Assembly: GCF_001683915.1 (NCBI RefSeq) | Contig: NZ_LXTT01000089.1 | Span: 1 to 34,309, forward strand | Length of the DNA stretch: 34,309 nt | Direction of reading: 5' to 3' | DNA from: Allomuricauda sp. CP2A | GTDB taxonomy: Bacteria > Bacteroidota > Bacteroidia > Flavobacteriales > Flavobacteriaceae | Shown: one piece after another, positions 17,285 to 25,954 of the stretch | How positions within the stretch are numbered: position 1 is the stretch's first letter | Layout: every line of letters begins with the position of its first letter | Notes under the pieces: generated by a model | What the model saw: the letters and a program-made list of their open reading frames with translations, nothing else | What the model was told of the DNA's origin: nothing | Databases searched by the model: none | Program-made: the position numbers and the translations under genes

Positions 17285-18306
17285 TCGTTAAATCAAAACA
17301 ATTTATGGGTGGGGAAAGGACCAACTTTGCCAATTCGGACATAGAAGTATCCAAACTCTGCTTTGGCGCTTGGGGTTTATCCGGAATCTTTGGGCAGAGT
17401 TCAGAAAAGGAATTAATAAGGGCAGTGATCAATTGCCTTGAAAAAGGTGTGAATTTTATTGATACTGCACGGGATTATGGAGAATCAGAACGTATAGTTG
17501 GCAAGGCACTGCGGGAATTTAAGGGGGAGGAACCTTTCCTTGCCACCAAAATCCAATCGAAAGGGCCGGGCATGGTTCGCTGGGGCATGCCACGTGATGT
17601 CGAAGAAGTTTACCCAAAAGGTTGGATAACCAAGAGCTTGGATAAGAGTTTGCGGGAGCTTGGGGTGGAAAGGGTCAATCTTGTCCAACTTCATCTTTAT
17701 TGGAGTAATTGGGGATTGGAAGGATATTGGATGGATGAACTTCAAGGACTCAAGGAAAAGGGAAAGATAGATTTTTTGGGTATCTCTCTTCCTGACCACA
17801 GACATGAAAACGCATTGGTAATAGCCAATAGCGGATTGATTGACTCCATTCAAACCATAGTAAATGTTTTTGACCCACTTGCTTTTGACAGTTTAATTCC
17901 ACTCTGTCAAAAGAAGAATATAGCCGTATTGGCGCGATGTGTGTTGGATCAGGGAGGTCTTAGTGGATTTTTGACACAATCAACAAAATTTGAAGAGGGT
18001 GATTTGAGAAAAACTCTTTTTTCAGAAAGAATAAGGGAGGAATATATAGCGCGAGTGGATGCGTTGAAGCAATATATTCCATTGCACGCTTCAAGCTTAA
18101 CATCCCTTGCCATCAAATTTGTTCTTGCACATCCAGGGGTAACATCTGCACTTATATCGATGCACATTGAAAAATTTGCCAATGAGAATATTGCGGTACT
18201 TGATGAACCCCCCTTGCCAGATTCTGTGTTTCAAGAAATTAGGACACATCACAGATGGTACAAAAATTTGTTTAACGAGGTATACTGGTCGGATGGCATC
18301 TATTGA
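17281..18306 (+). CDS. Aldo/keto reductase family oxidoreductase
   Basis: This NADPH-type TIM-barrel reductase has the full catalytic tetrad: Asp61 and Tyr66 (FIDTARDYGESE), Lys90 (LATKIQ) and His138 (LVQLHLYW). The N-terminal part reads LCFGAWGLSGIFG and the rest follows the family pattern (GKIDFLGISLPDH, VLAHPGVTSALI). It has 341 residues and no signal peptide. It starts within the ATGA overlap with the Gfo/Idh gene and itself overlaps the next gene by 14 bases, so the three are translationally coupled. It resembles L-fucose/galactose dehydrogenase-like AKRs in general layout, but I cannot name the substrate. In context it could supply a second oxidation or reduction step on the same sugar or cyclitol. 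Confidence 0.9.
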   Translation: MIVKSKQFMGGERTNFANSDIEVSKLCFGAWGLSGIFGQSSEKELIRAVINCLEKGVNFIDTARDYGESERIVGKALREFKGEEPFLATKIQSKGPGMVRWGMPRDVEEVYPKGWITKSLDKSLRELGVERVNLVQLHLYWSNWGLEGYWMDELQGLKEKGKIDFLGISLPDHRHENALVIANSGLIDSIQTIVNVFDPLAFDSLIPLCQKKNIAVLARCVLDQGGLSGFLTQSTKFEEGDLRKTLFSERIREEYIARVDALKQYIPLHASSLTSLAIKFVLAHPGVTSALISMHIEKFANENIAVLDEPPLPDSVFQEIRTHHRWYKNLFNEVYWSDGIY

Positions 18307-19174
18307 GAATGGCCCCAGTGCCAAATGGTCTGAACTGTTGCCCGATACGTTTCTGGAAAGACAACAAAAGTGTCCCATAGTATATCTACCTATGGGACTA
18401 TGTGAACCCCATGGACATATTTCCGCATTCGGATTGGATACCATTAAGGCGGAATTTATTTGTAATGCAGTTGCAAGGGAAGTTGGCGGGATTGTAGCGC
18501 CCACACAGGGATACCATATCCATGAGTCTGGCTATCATGCCCCTTGGTTGGAGGAGGTCCTGGGCAATGCCAATCCATATATGGCTTCTATTCCCCCGTT
18601 TATTTTGTTACATCTTTTCCTTTATCAGCTAAGGGCATTTTCAAATGCCGGCTTTAAAGGGGTCGTGGCAATAACCGGGCATGCGGGAGGTAACGAAATG
18701 GATTTGAGAATGGTCGCTACCAATTTTATGAGAATTAGTCCAATGAAGGTAGAGGTGAGGGCGGATCCTGAGCTTGTTGTTGGGAGGTACAATGGTGATC
18801 ATGCTGGAAAGTACGAAATATCCCAATTGATGTACATCCGACCTGATTTGATAAATATGTCCAAAATTTCAAGACAGTACGAGGATAAATTATTGGGAAG
18901 ATTCGCCTTAGGGCATGATGCTCTTGAAGCATCACCGCAATTGGGTGAAAAAATTATGAATGCCTGCATCAAAAAAACGTGTGAAATAGCGACAAACCTC
19001 GACCAGTCAATCGATAGGGACAGTGAAATAGACCACATAAATATTGAACAAACAGAATTAGTATGGAAAGACATCATGGCTGCAAAGAGCAAATGGGTCA
19101 CCAATAAATTATTTGATGGGCAAAGTGGGGCCAGTATGGATTCCAAATGGAAAATCTATGAAGACCTAACCTAG
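18293..19174 (+). CDS. Creatininase-family metal-dependent amidohydrolase-like protein
   Basis: This is a creatininase/creatinine amidohydrolase-fold hydrolase (293 residues). Metal-binding motifs are recognisable: E38-P-H40-G in PMGLCEPHGHIS, Asp49 in FGLDTIKAEF, and H130-A-G-G-N-E135 in ITGHAGGNE, matching the family's 'EQHGPHLP...TD' and 'NGHGGN' signatures with variation. ATG at 18293 starts a clean N-terminus (MASIENGPSAKWSELLPD) 14 bases inside the preceding gene; a longer frame from 18167 is mostly shadow of the AKR gene. The family includes MftE-like proteases, GTP/FAPy hydrolases and IolN, which opens the ring of a diketo-inositol. Next to an Idh-type dehydrogenase and an IolO-like TIM barrel, the IolN-type role is the most attractive reading (inference). 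Confidence 0.86.
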   Translation: MASIENGPSAKWSELLPDTFLERQQKCPIVYLPMGLCEPHGHISAFGLDTIKAEFICNAVAREVGGIVAPTQGYHIHESGYHAPWLEEVLGNANPYMASIPPFILLHLFLYQLRAFSNAGFKGVVAITGHAGGNEMDLRMVATNFMRISPMKVEVRADPELVVGRYNGDHAGKYEISQLMYIRPDLINMSKISRQYEDKLLGRFALGHDALEASPQLGEKIMNACIKKTCEIATNLDQSIDRDSEIDHINIEQTELVWKDIMAAKSKWVTNKLFDGQSGASMDSKWKIYEDLT

Positions 19175-19211
19175 ACCTTTACCGTTGATATGTAATTTTA
19201 AGCTTGATTTT

Positions 19212-20150
19212 ATGAGTAAAATAATAGTGATTGGAAGTTCAAATACCGATTTGATCGCTACAATGAAAAGGTTTCCTATGGCAGGGGAGACCCTCCAAGG
19301 CCGATCCTTTTTACAGGCCATGGGGGGTAAAGGGGGAAACCAGGCCATGTCAGCACATAAATTAGGAGGTGATGTACAGTTCATTTCTTGCCTTGGAACG
19401 GATGAAAATGGTCGGAATACCTTAACGTATTATACACGGGAACAGTTGGATGTTTCAAAGGTTCTTCTAGTAGAAAACGCAGCTTCGGGAACCGCTATGA
19501 TATGGGTCGATGACAATGGGGAGAATAGCATCGTTATAAATCCTGGCGCAAATATGATGTTGTCCCCAGAATATGTTTGTGGGTTGGAAACGGAAATCGC
19601 AAATGCGGCCATGGTAGTTGTACAACTTGAAATCCCTTATGAAACTGTCCAAAAAATATGTGGGATTGCCGTTAAAAACAAAACCAAGATATTGCTCAAT
19701 GCCGCACCTGCCGGAAAAATTGATAGGGAGACTTTAAAAAGGGTTGATTACCTGGTAGTAAATGAAACCGAGGCAGAGATTATTTCCGGAGTCAGTTTGG
19801 AAACATTCGGCCAAGAAGAGGTTCTGGATAAGTTATTGGCCATGGGGGCAAAAGCCGTAATGCTTACGTTGGGGGAAAAAGGGTGTCTTTTCAAAACGAG
19901 ACAAACCATGCTGTATTCTCCCGCCTTTGTAGTTGATGCGAAGGACACTACTGCTGCCGGTGATGTTTTTTGTGGTGCATTGGCGGTTGAATTGTGCAGG
20001 GAAACCGATTGGGAAACAGCGTTGACCTTTGCCAGTGCTGCATCGGCTCTCTGTGTAACCCGCATCGGAGCGCAGCCCTCAATTCCAACTGAGGAGGAAG
20101 TAAGGGATTTTTTGAGAAAAAAAGGGAGGCCCAATGATCTTGTTCGATGA
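19212..20150 (+). CDS. rbsK: Ribokinase (PfkB family)
   Basis: It phosphorylates ribose to ribose 5-phosphate with ATP. The PfkB signatures are complete: GGKGGNQAMSAHKLGGDV near the N-terminus and DTTAAGDVFCGAL at the C-terminus, with catalytic Asp251. Ribokinase-specific segments are also present (INPGANMMLSPE, LLNAAPAGK, NETEAEIISG, RIGAQPSIPTEEEV), closely paralleling E. coli RbsK. The start is ATG at 19212 (312 residues); an upstream TTG at 19185 is unlikely. It follows the creatininase gene by 37 bases and precedes a sugar-type permease by 63. With the secreted nucleoside hydrolase at 7458 this could feed ribose from nucleosides into the pentose phosphate pathway. Other PfkB substrates (e.g. 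a deoxyketogluconate) are possible but the motifs favour ribose. Confidence 0.88.
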   Translation: MSKIIVIGSSNTDLIATMKRFPMAGETLQGRSFLQAMGGKGGNQAMSAHKLGGDVQFISCLGTDENGRNTLTYYTREQLDVSKVLLVENAASGTAMIWVDDNGENSIVINPGANMMLSPEYVCGLETEIANAAMVVVQLEIPYETVQKICGIAVKNKTKILLNAAPAGKIDRETLKRVDYLVVNETEAEIISGVSLETFGQEEVLDKLLAMGAKAVMLTLGEKGCLFKTRQTMLYSPAFVVDAKDTTAAGDVFCGALAVELCRETDWETALTFASAASALCVTRIGAQPSIPTEEEVRDFLRKKGRPNDLVR

Positions 20151-20213
20151 AAAGATGGGAACTGGCGTGTATCTTAAGGAAAAGAACAGTTTAAGCAACA
20201 ATAAAAAAACAAC

Positions 20214-21218
20214 ATGTATATCGTAGACAATTATGCCTTGGCCATTATCTTTTGTGTGATTACCATGCTCTGTTGGGGTTCTTGGGGCAATACCCAGAAA
20301 CTTTCGAGCAAAAAATGGGCTTTTCAACTATTTTACTGGGATTATTCATTGGGAATACTACTGATTACGTTACTAATTGCACTTACTATGGGCTCTTTTG
20401 GTGATCAAGGAAGAAGTTTTCTTGTCGATTTGAGCCAAGCTGGGGGGAAATTTATCTTTTTTGCCCTGATCGGTGGCATTATATTCAATTTTGCCAATAT
20501 ACTCTTGGTCATAGCCATTGACATTTCTGGCATGGCAGTTGCTTTTCCCATAGGTATTGGCCTTGCTTTGGTGCTGGGAGTGATAACGAACTATATTTAC
20601 AACCCTGCAGGCAACCCTGTGTTGCTTTTCTCAGGTGTTTTATTTGTGACCATTGCCATTGTTTTGGATGCAATGGCCTACAGGCAGATTCTCAAAAAGG
20701 ACTCAAAGCGGGCAAAAAAAGGCATTTATATTTCCATTTTGGCCGGAATAGCCATGGGATTCTTTTATAAATATGTGGCACAATCCATGGCCTCTGATTT
20801 TATTTCACCGGAGAAGGGCAAACTTACCCCATACACTGCATTGGTGATTTTTTCGGTCGGTATTTTATTGTCAAATTTTGTGTTCAACTCATTAAATATG
20901 TACAGACCGATAACTGGCATACGGGCGACCTATGGGGATTATTTTATGAAGGGGTCACCCAAATTGCATCTCATTGGCATTCTAGGAGGGTGCATCTGGG
21001 GCCTTGGAATGTCTTTCAGTATCATTGCTTCTGAACAAGCAGGCCCGGCAATTTCATATGGGCTGGGGCAAGGCGCAACCATGGTTGCAGCTTTTTGGGG
21101 GATTATTATTTGGAAAGAACTCAAAGATCTCCCCAAGTCACGTAACTGGTTGATATACCTTATGTTTTTGTTTTTCTTGACTGGGCTTGGTCTTATAATA
21201 TATTCCAAGAACGGTTGA
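20214..21218 (+). CDS. GRP/ureide-permease-like 10-helix transporter (DMT superfamily)
   Basis: This inner-membrane permease of 334 residues has about ten predicted transmembrane helices, from IIFCVITMLCWGSWGNTQKL to a final IYLMFLFFLTGLGLIIYS. The opening MYIVDNYALAII...CWGSWGNTQK..., the FYWDYSLG motif and the FNFANILLVIAIDISGMAVA segment resemble plant ureide permeases and bacterial glucose/ribose porters (GRP, e.g. RbsU, GlcU). It lies 63 bases after ribokinase and is the last gene of the operon. Ribose is the likeliest cargo from gene order; ureides, nucleobases or a cyclitol are alternatives suggested by homology and by the other operon enzymes. Automated pipelines may call it 'multidrug DMT transporter', which the context does not support. 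Confidence 0.83.
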   Translation: MYIVDNYALAIIFCVITMLCWGSWGNTQKLSSKKWAFQLFYWDYSLGILLITLLIALTMGSFGDQGRSFLVDLSQAGGKFIFFALIGGIIFNFANILLVIAIDISGMAVAFPIGIGLALVLGVITNYIYNPAGNPVLLFSGVLFVTIAIVLDAMAYRQILKKDSKRAKKGIYISILAGIAMGFFYKYVAQSMASDFISPEKGKLTPYTALVIFSVGILLSNFVFNSLNMYRPITGIRATYGDYFMKGSPKLHLIGILGGCIWGLGMSFSIIASEQAGPAISYGLGQGATMVAAFWGIIIWKELKDLPKSRNWLIYLMFLFFLTGLGLIIYSKNG

Positions 21219-21639
21219 TTGTCGTCTGATCCGATTTTTTGATGTTCTTGATGAAAAAAGAAGGGATTGAATGGAGGTGAAAAATGGTATGGGCCCCAAT
21301 AATGATACTACGGAACTGTTGAGACAACCGGCGGAAACACCCATTGGCCAATCCATTAAATCAACCAGATGGACCAATTGCTGGGAGGTACAGTGTTGGT
21401 CGTTTGGAAAAGTGTTGGTTATATCAGTATTAACAAAGGGGGCATTGGGGGTCAATTTGAATACTCGAAATTGTGAATACCCTTTCGGGATTGTACAATA
21501 GTAGGAATAATTGCCGTAAATCATGAAAAGATGCCTGGCTAGTGGACTGCCTGGATCTAAGTATGGTAAACTAATTTTAAAAACTTGATCAGAAGGTTCA
21601 TTTTTTACATTTAACCAACTGACAAACATTGCCAATCGA
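21219..21639. other. 421-base intergenic gap, no convincing gene
   Basis: Between the permease and xylB. A 76-codon + frame (21271-21501) and a 165-codon minus frame running into the permease 3' end (21138-21635) are open, but neither has recognisable motifs, a signal peptide or a credible start. No strong terminator hairpin was found after the permease; CAAGAAC and GTTCTTG flank about 30 bases near 21207-21250 but without a proper T-run. A promoter-like element for xylB lies at the end of the gap. Confidence 0.5.
21585..21613 (+). promoter_or_regulatory. Candidate promoter for xylBA
   Basis: TTG at 21585-21587 is followed after 18 bases by TACATTTA (21606-21613), one mismatch from the Bacteroidota -7 element TAnnTTTG. 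The predicted transcript would begin about 20 bases before the xylB ATG at 21640. Spacing fits the phylum's -33/-7 arrangement. No convincing LacI operator palindrome was seen overlapping it. Weak consensus match only. Confidence 0.33.
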
Positions 21640-23127
21640 ATGTATTATTTAGGTATTGATTTAGGAAGTTCATCCATAAAACTTGCCCTGGTCGAAAGAG
21701 AAACGGGAAAAAAAGTGATTGTGGTCCAAGAGCCAGAGGGCGAGATGCCAATGATGGCCCCCAGAAAGGGTTGGGCAGAGCAGCGACCCCAACTGTGGTG
21801 GGAACTTTTCTGTACCGGAACCAAAAAAATCATTGAAAAGCAGGGTGTTTCCCCATCAGAAATAGTCGGATTGGGCATCGCATATCAAATGCATGGGCTC
21901 GTACTTATCGATAAAAATGGAGAGACATTGGGAAATTCGATCATATGGTGTGATAGTAGGGCCGTAGCCATTGGCGACGAAGCTTATGAAACTGTAGGGA
22001 GGGATACGTGTGAATCCAGATTGTTGAATTCCCCAGGTAATTTTACCGCATCAAAATTAGGTTGGGTAAAAAGAAACCAACCAAAGGTTTTTGGTCAGAT
22101 CTATAAATTTCTGTTGCCCGGGGATTATATCGCTTTTCGATTGAGCGGAATCGCAAGCACTACAATCCCGGGTCTTTCTGAAGGCATTTTCTGGGATTTT
22201 CACAACAATTGTGTTTCTAGGGAAATCATGGATTTTTATGGAATCCCACATGATACGGTACCGGAGATAGTTGAAACTTTTGGGGTACAGGGAAAGGTCT
22301 CCGCCAAAGGGGCGGAGGAAAGTGGTCTTGTTGAGGGCATCCCCATTTTGTACCGAGCTGGCGACCAGCCCAACAATGCGCTGTCCCTCAATGTGTTTGA
22401 GCCCGGTGAGTTGGCTGCCTCAGGGGGGACATCTGGAGTGGTCTACGCCGTGGTGGACAATCTGTCGGCAAAAGAATGTTCAAGGATAAACAATTTTGCA
22501 CATGTCAATTATAAAAAGGATCATCGGATAAGAATAGGGAAACTGTTGTGCATCAATGGAGCGGGAATTCAATATAGGTGGCTTTTGGACAACCTAAAAG
22601 TATCTTCTTATGAAGAAATGAACAGCTTGGCATCAGAGGTGGAGGTAGGTTCAGATGGCCTTTGTACACTTCCTTTTGGAAATGGTTGTGAGCGTATGTT
22701 GAACAACCGGGATCTGGGTACCAGAATTTTGAACCTTGACCTTAATAGACACACCAAAGGTCATCTTTGTAGGTCGGTTCTGGAGGGAATTGCTTTTTCC
22801 TTTGTTTATGGAATGGAAATTATGGGATCCGATGGAGTGCAACCTAAAGTATTGCGAGCAGGAAACGACAATCTTTTCAAGGCGGAGATATTTGCAGATA
22901 CCATTGCGACCCTTATCCAAGGGAAAATCGAAATATACAATACTACAGGGGCGGTCGGTGCTGCTAGGGCATGTGCCATCCATGAAACAGGGTACGGGGA
23001 CTTCACATCCATTATGGAAAACGACCTGGTAATGACCCACGAATACCAAACCGATCAAGGGGCATACCTTAAGGCCTTTGAAAAGTGGAAAAAAGAATTG
23101 GAACTAATTATAAAAGCAAAAAAATAA
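21640..23127 (+). CDS. xylB: Xylulokinase (FGGY family)
   Basis: It phosphorylates D-xylulose to xylulose 5-phosphate. The FGGY kinase fold is visible from the ATP-phosphate loop [13 protein letters not shown] at the N-terminus, the xylulokinase-type substrate motif [16 protein letters not shown], and the catalytic Asp242 in [12 protein letters not shown], followed by the [16 protein letters not shown]ase segment. It has 495 residues, full length. Its TAA overlaps the xylA ATG by one base (TAATG), so the two are translationally coupled in the order xylB-xylA. No dedicated xylose transporter lies beside them. Assignment rests on motifs plus the adjacent xylA, which makes xylulose much more likely than another FGGY sugar. 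Confidence 0.93.
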   Translation: MYYLGIDLGSSSIKLALVERETGKKVIVVQEPEGEMPMMAPRKGWAEQRPQLWWELFCTGTKKIIEKQGVSPSEIVGLGIAYQMHGLVLIDKNGETLGNSIIWCDSRAVAIGDEAYETVGRDTCESRLLNSPGNFTASKLGWVKRNQPKVFGQIYKFLLPGDYIAFRLSGIASTTIPGLSEGIFWDFHNNCVSREIMDFYGIPHDTVPEIVETFGVQGKVSAKGAEESGLVEGIPILYRAGDQPNNALSLNVFEPGELAASGGTSGVVYAVVDNLSAKECSRINNFAHVNYKKDHRIRIGKLLCINGAGIQYRWLLDNLKVSSYEEMNSLASEVEVGSDGLCTLPFGNGCERMLNNRDLGTRILNLDLNRHTKGHLCRSVLEGIAFSFVYGMEIMGSDGVQPKVLRAGNDNLFKAEIFADTIATLIQGKIEIYNTTGAVGAARACAIHETGYGDFTSIMENDLVMTHEYQTDQGAYLKAFEKWKKELELIIKAKK

Positions 23128-24452
23128 TGGTGCATTTAGGCAACAAGGAGTATTTTAAGGGAATTGGGGAGATTAAGTTCGAAGGCAAGGAGTCAGACAA
23201 TCCATTGGCATTTAAGTTCTATGACCCAGATAGGGTCGTAGCGGGTAAATCAATGAGGGAACATTTTAAGTTTGCCATGGCTTATTGGCATACACTGTGT
23301 GGAACGGGAGGTGATCCATTTGGTCCCGGGACCAAGCGGTTCCAATGGTCAACTTCCAGTGACCCGATAAAAGCAGCTGAGGATAAAGCAGATGCGGCCT
23401 TTGAATTTATTACCAAAATGGGTTTCGATTATTATTGCTTCCATGATTTTGATTTGGTGGACGAGGGAGATACATTGGCGGAATCCGAAAGAAGATTATC
23501 CATAATAGTGGATTATCTAAAAGAGAAGCAAAATTCATCAGGTGTAAAATTGCTTTGGGGAACTGCCAATTGTTTTTCCAACCCACGTTATATGAACGGA
23601 GCGGCTTCCAATCCCAATTTTGACGTTTTGGCCCATGCTGGTGCACAAGTAAAGTTGGCAATTGATGCCACCATTGCACTGGGAGGCGAAAATTATGTTT
23701 TTTGGGGAGGAAGGGAAGGATACATGTCCCTGTTGAATACCGATATGAAACTCGAACAGGATAACATTGGACGTTTTTTAAACATGGCTAGGGATTATGC
23801 AAGAAGTGAGGGGTTCGTCGGCAGCTTTTTAGTGGAGCCCAAACCCATGGAACCTACCAAGCACCAATATGATTTTGATGCGGCCACAAGCATTAATTCC
23901 ATTAGGGACTATGGACTGGAGAATGATTTTAAACTGAACATAGAGGTGAACCATGCAACCTTGGCGCAGCACACCTTTCAACACGAATTGCAGGTGGCCG
24001 CCAATGCCGGAATGCTGGGAAGTATAGATGCCAATAGGGGAGATTATCAAAACGGATGGGACACCGACCAATTTCCAAACAATGCATTGGAGGTCACCGA
24101 AGCAATGTTGGTGTTTCTTAAATCAGGGGGCCTGCAGGGAGGAGGAATCAACTTTGATGCAAAAACCCGAAGAAACAGTACGGACATGGACGATATTTTC
24201 CATGCCCACATCGGAGGTGCAGATACTTTTGCCAGGGCATTATTGGCAGCCAGTGCAATATTGGAAGAATACAATTACGAAGATTTGTTGAACAAAAGAT
24301 ATGCGTCCTATGATACTGGCAAAGGTGCTGAGTTCATTGATGGAAAGCTGGATTTCACCGATCTCTATCAATATGCCTTAAAACATGGAGAACCAGAACA
24401 ACTCAGTGGTAAACAAGAACTGTTTGAAAATATTGTAAACCGTTTTGTATAA
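23127..24452 (+). CDS. xylA: Xylose isomerase (class II)
   Basis: It converts D-xylose to D-xylulose in the cytoplasm using two divalent metals. Key residues are visible: His106 and Asp109 (YCFHDFDL), the substrate loop [17 protein letters not shown], the metal ligand Glu237 in [18 protein letters not shown], the [18 protein letters not shown] segment and the Asp-rich [20 protein letters not shown] region. With ATG at 23127 the protein has 441 residues and the residue numbers are shifted by about five from E. coli XylA, which confirms the start. An in-frame TTG at 23085 lies inside xylB and is unlikely. It is coupled to xylB by a one-base overlap and followed 169 bases later by a LacI regulator. 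Confidence 0.97.
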   Translation: MVHLGNKEYFKGIGEIKFEGKESDNPLAFKFYDPDRVVAGKSMREHFKFAMAYWHTLCGTGGDPFGPGTKRFQWSTSSDPIKAAEDKADAAFEFITKMGFDYYCFHDFDLVDEGDTLAESERRLSIIVDYLKEKQNSSGVKLLWGTANCFSNPRYMNGAASNPNFDVLAHAGAQVKLAIDATIALGGENYVFWGGREGYMSLLNTDMKLEQDNIGRFLNMARDYARSEGFVGSFLVEPKPMEPTKHQYDFDAATSINSIRDYGLENDFKLNIEVNHATLAQHTFQHELQVAANAGMLGSIDANRGDYQNGWDTDQFPNNALEVTEAMLVFLKSGGLQGGGINFDAKTRRNSTDMDDIFHAHIGGADTFARALLAASAILEEYNYEDLLNKRYASYDTGKGAEFIDGKLDFTDLYQYALKHGEPEQLSGKQELFENIVNRFV

Positions 24453-24621
24453 GTAATAAAGGAATGGTCTCAGAAGATAGGCCTATATCAATGTTTAGAT
24501 TGCTCGATCATTTAAGTGGTCTTACTGAACTTTTATGGAAAACTTGGATATTGATTTCCGAATTTTCATTTGATTTTTAAAATAATTTGTGTTTTAAGAA
24601 TGATATTTTGATACCAACCCA

Positions 24622-25662
24622 ATGACAAAGTTGACCGTTAAAGCCATTGCTTCCCATTTTAATGTGTCCGTTTCAACGGTATCAAAGGCTATCCATGACA
24701 GTCATGAGATTAGTGATGAACTTAAAAGGAACATTAGGGAATATGCTAAATTGAACAATTATAAACCCAACAGGGTGGCCCTAAACCTTTTTAATAGGAA
24801 TACAAAAACCATAGGTGTTGTTATTCCGAACATCTTAAACTATTTTTTTGTTCAAGTACTCTATGGTATTGAAAAAATAGCAGATCAAAGGGGATATAGT
24901 ATTATTATTTGTAGTACAAACGAATCCATCGAAAAAGAAATAAAGGTTTTGGATTTTTTATCCTCTGGAACTGTGGATGGGGTTATAATTTCCACTGTGT
25001 TGGGTGAAACAGGTCTGACAGACAGCAATGAACATTTCAGCGCCTTATTGGATCGTCAAATCCCAATGGTCATGTTTGATAGGGTTATTGAATTTATAAA
25101 ATGTGATAAGGTAATGGTGGATGATTTTGAAGCCGGTTATTTAGCTACAAAATACTTCTTGGGTACAGGATGCAAGATAGTGGCAATAATAAACCCGCTA
25201 GGGAATTCTTACATCGGTAGATTAAGGATTGAGGGGTATAAAAAGGCATTATGTGAGAATGGGATAGGTCCAAATGACAAGTTGATCGTTACCATCAGTT
25301 ATCAGGACGACCTTGAACTGACAATTCATTCATTATTGGATTTCGATAAAATTGACGGAATTTTGATTTTTGATGAACTGACCCTGGTGAAGATAATGGA
25401 CATTGTCCAGTCCAAAGGATATCAAATCCCCAAAGACATTTCTTTCATAGGTTTTACCAATGGGGAGTTATCCAAGTATGTGACTCCTTCCGCCACTACG
25501 GTCAGCCAACATGGAAAGTTTATTGGGGAAAGTTCCGCAGATAAACTGATAGACCGGATTGAGGAAGAGTGCGATACCTGTAATTTTGAGACCAGAATCA
25601 TTAAAACGAGCCTTATTGCAAGGGAATCCACCTTAAAACCGAAAGAGTATGGAAAAGCTTGA
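24622..25662 (+). CDS. LacI-family transcriptional regulator
   Basis: This DNA-binding repressor has an N-terminal LacI helix-turn-helix (TVKAIASHFNVSVSTVSKAI, residues ~5-24), the conserved YKPNRVALNLFNRNTKTIGVV linker/hinge region (residues ~50-70), and a periplasmic-binding-protein-like effector domain (GVVIPNILNYFFVQVLYGIE ... SFIGFTNGELSKYVTPSATTV). It has 346 residues, full length. It stands downstream of xylBA in the same direction and probably senses xylose or a derivative to control the xyl genes (inference from position). The 169 bases before it (24453-24621) contain no clear promoter match or operator; TGTAAACCGTTTTGTA at the end of xylA is a loose dyad within coding sequence. Confidence 0.93.
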   Translation: MTKLTVKAIASHFNVSVSTVSKAIHDSHEISDELKRNIREYAKLNNYKPNRVALNLFNRNTKTIGVVIPNILNYFFVQVLYGIEKIADQRGYSIIICSTNESIEKEIKVLDFLSSGTVDGVIISTVLGETGLTDSNEHFSALLDRQIPMVMFDRVIEFIKCDKVMVDDFEAGYLATKYFLGTGCKIVAIINPLGNSYIGRLRIEGYKKALCENGIGPNDKLIVTISYQDDLELTIHSLLDFDKIDGILIFDELTLVKIMDIVQSKGYQIPKDISFIGFTNGELSKYVTPSATTVSQHGKFIGESSADKLIDRIEEECDTCNFETRIIKTSLIARESTLKPKEYGKA

Positions 25663-25808
25663 TTTCAAAATTAATAGTAACATGGCCCATTTTATGGGAC
25701 AGGTCTATCCCGGACTTAGATTGTTATGATTGCCACTTGTTTGGATAGGAACAGAAGTTCTTTAAAAACATGAAGTAGGCTAAAATGTATGGTATACAGA
25801 ATACGTAA

Positions 25809-25934
25809 ATCAGTGACAGTAATCCCTGGATGGAGGTGGCCTACTTTACCAAAGGACGGGATGAATCTCTGCCCATTCCGCAGGCGCAGATGAACTAGTC
25901 TCAAGGTGTGTATGTTCAAAATACAGGCTATTAA
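25809..25934 (+). pseudogene. C-terminal remnant of a SusD gene with internal stop
   Basis: One forward frame reads ...EVAYFTKGRDESLPIPQAQMN, then TAG (25896-25898), then SQGVYVQNTGY and TAA (25932-25934). This is the SusD family's C-terminal hallmark, where a 'KGRDxLLPIPQxQ' segment leads about 20 residues later to a terminal 'QNPGY'; compare YPIPFDVITANPALEQNPGY ending the intact SusD at 4755. The frame is closed upstream by TAA at 25806-25808, and 25663-25808 shows no recognisable SusD sequence, only a small hairpin near 25683-25701. The rest of the gene, and its SusC partner, must have been lost by deletion. The remnant ends 20 bases before an intact small lipoprotein gene. Found by eye; an alignment would settle it. 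Confidence 0.72.
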
Positions 25935-25954
25935 CCTAAAAAGACACATAAGTT

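Noticed and set aside
18167..18292. Upstream extension of the creatininase-family frame
   Set aside because: It lies within the aldo/keto reductase gene; the family's N-terminus fits ATG 18293.
21271..21501. 76-codon + frame before xylB
   Set aside because: No recognisable domain; Cys/Trp-rich translation looks like random reading of non-coding DNA.
24432..24449. TGTAAACCGTTTTGTA at the xylA 3' end as a LacI-type operator
   Set aside because: The dyad is imperfect (10 of 16 positions symmetric) and is explained by the coding sequence for the final residues of XylA.
25716..25949. 77-codon minus-strand frame before the lipoprotein gene
   Set aside because: It is the shadow of the SusD remnant read on the other strand and has no features of its own.
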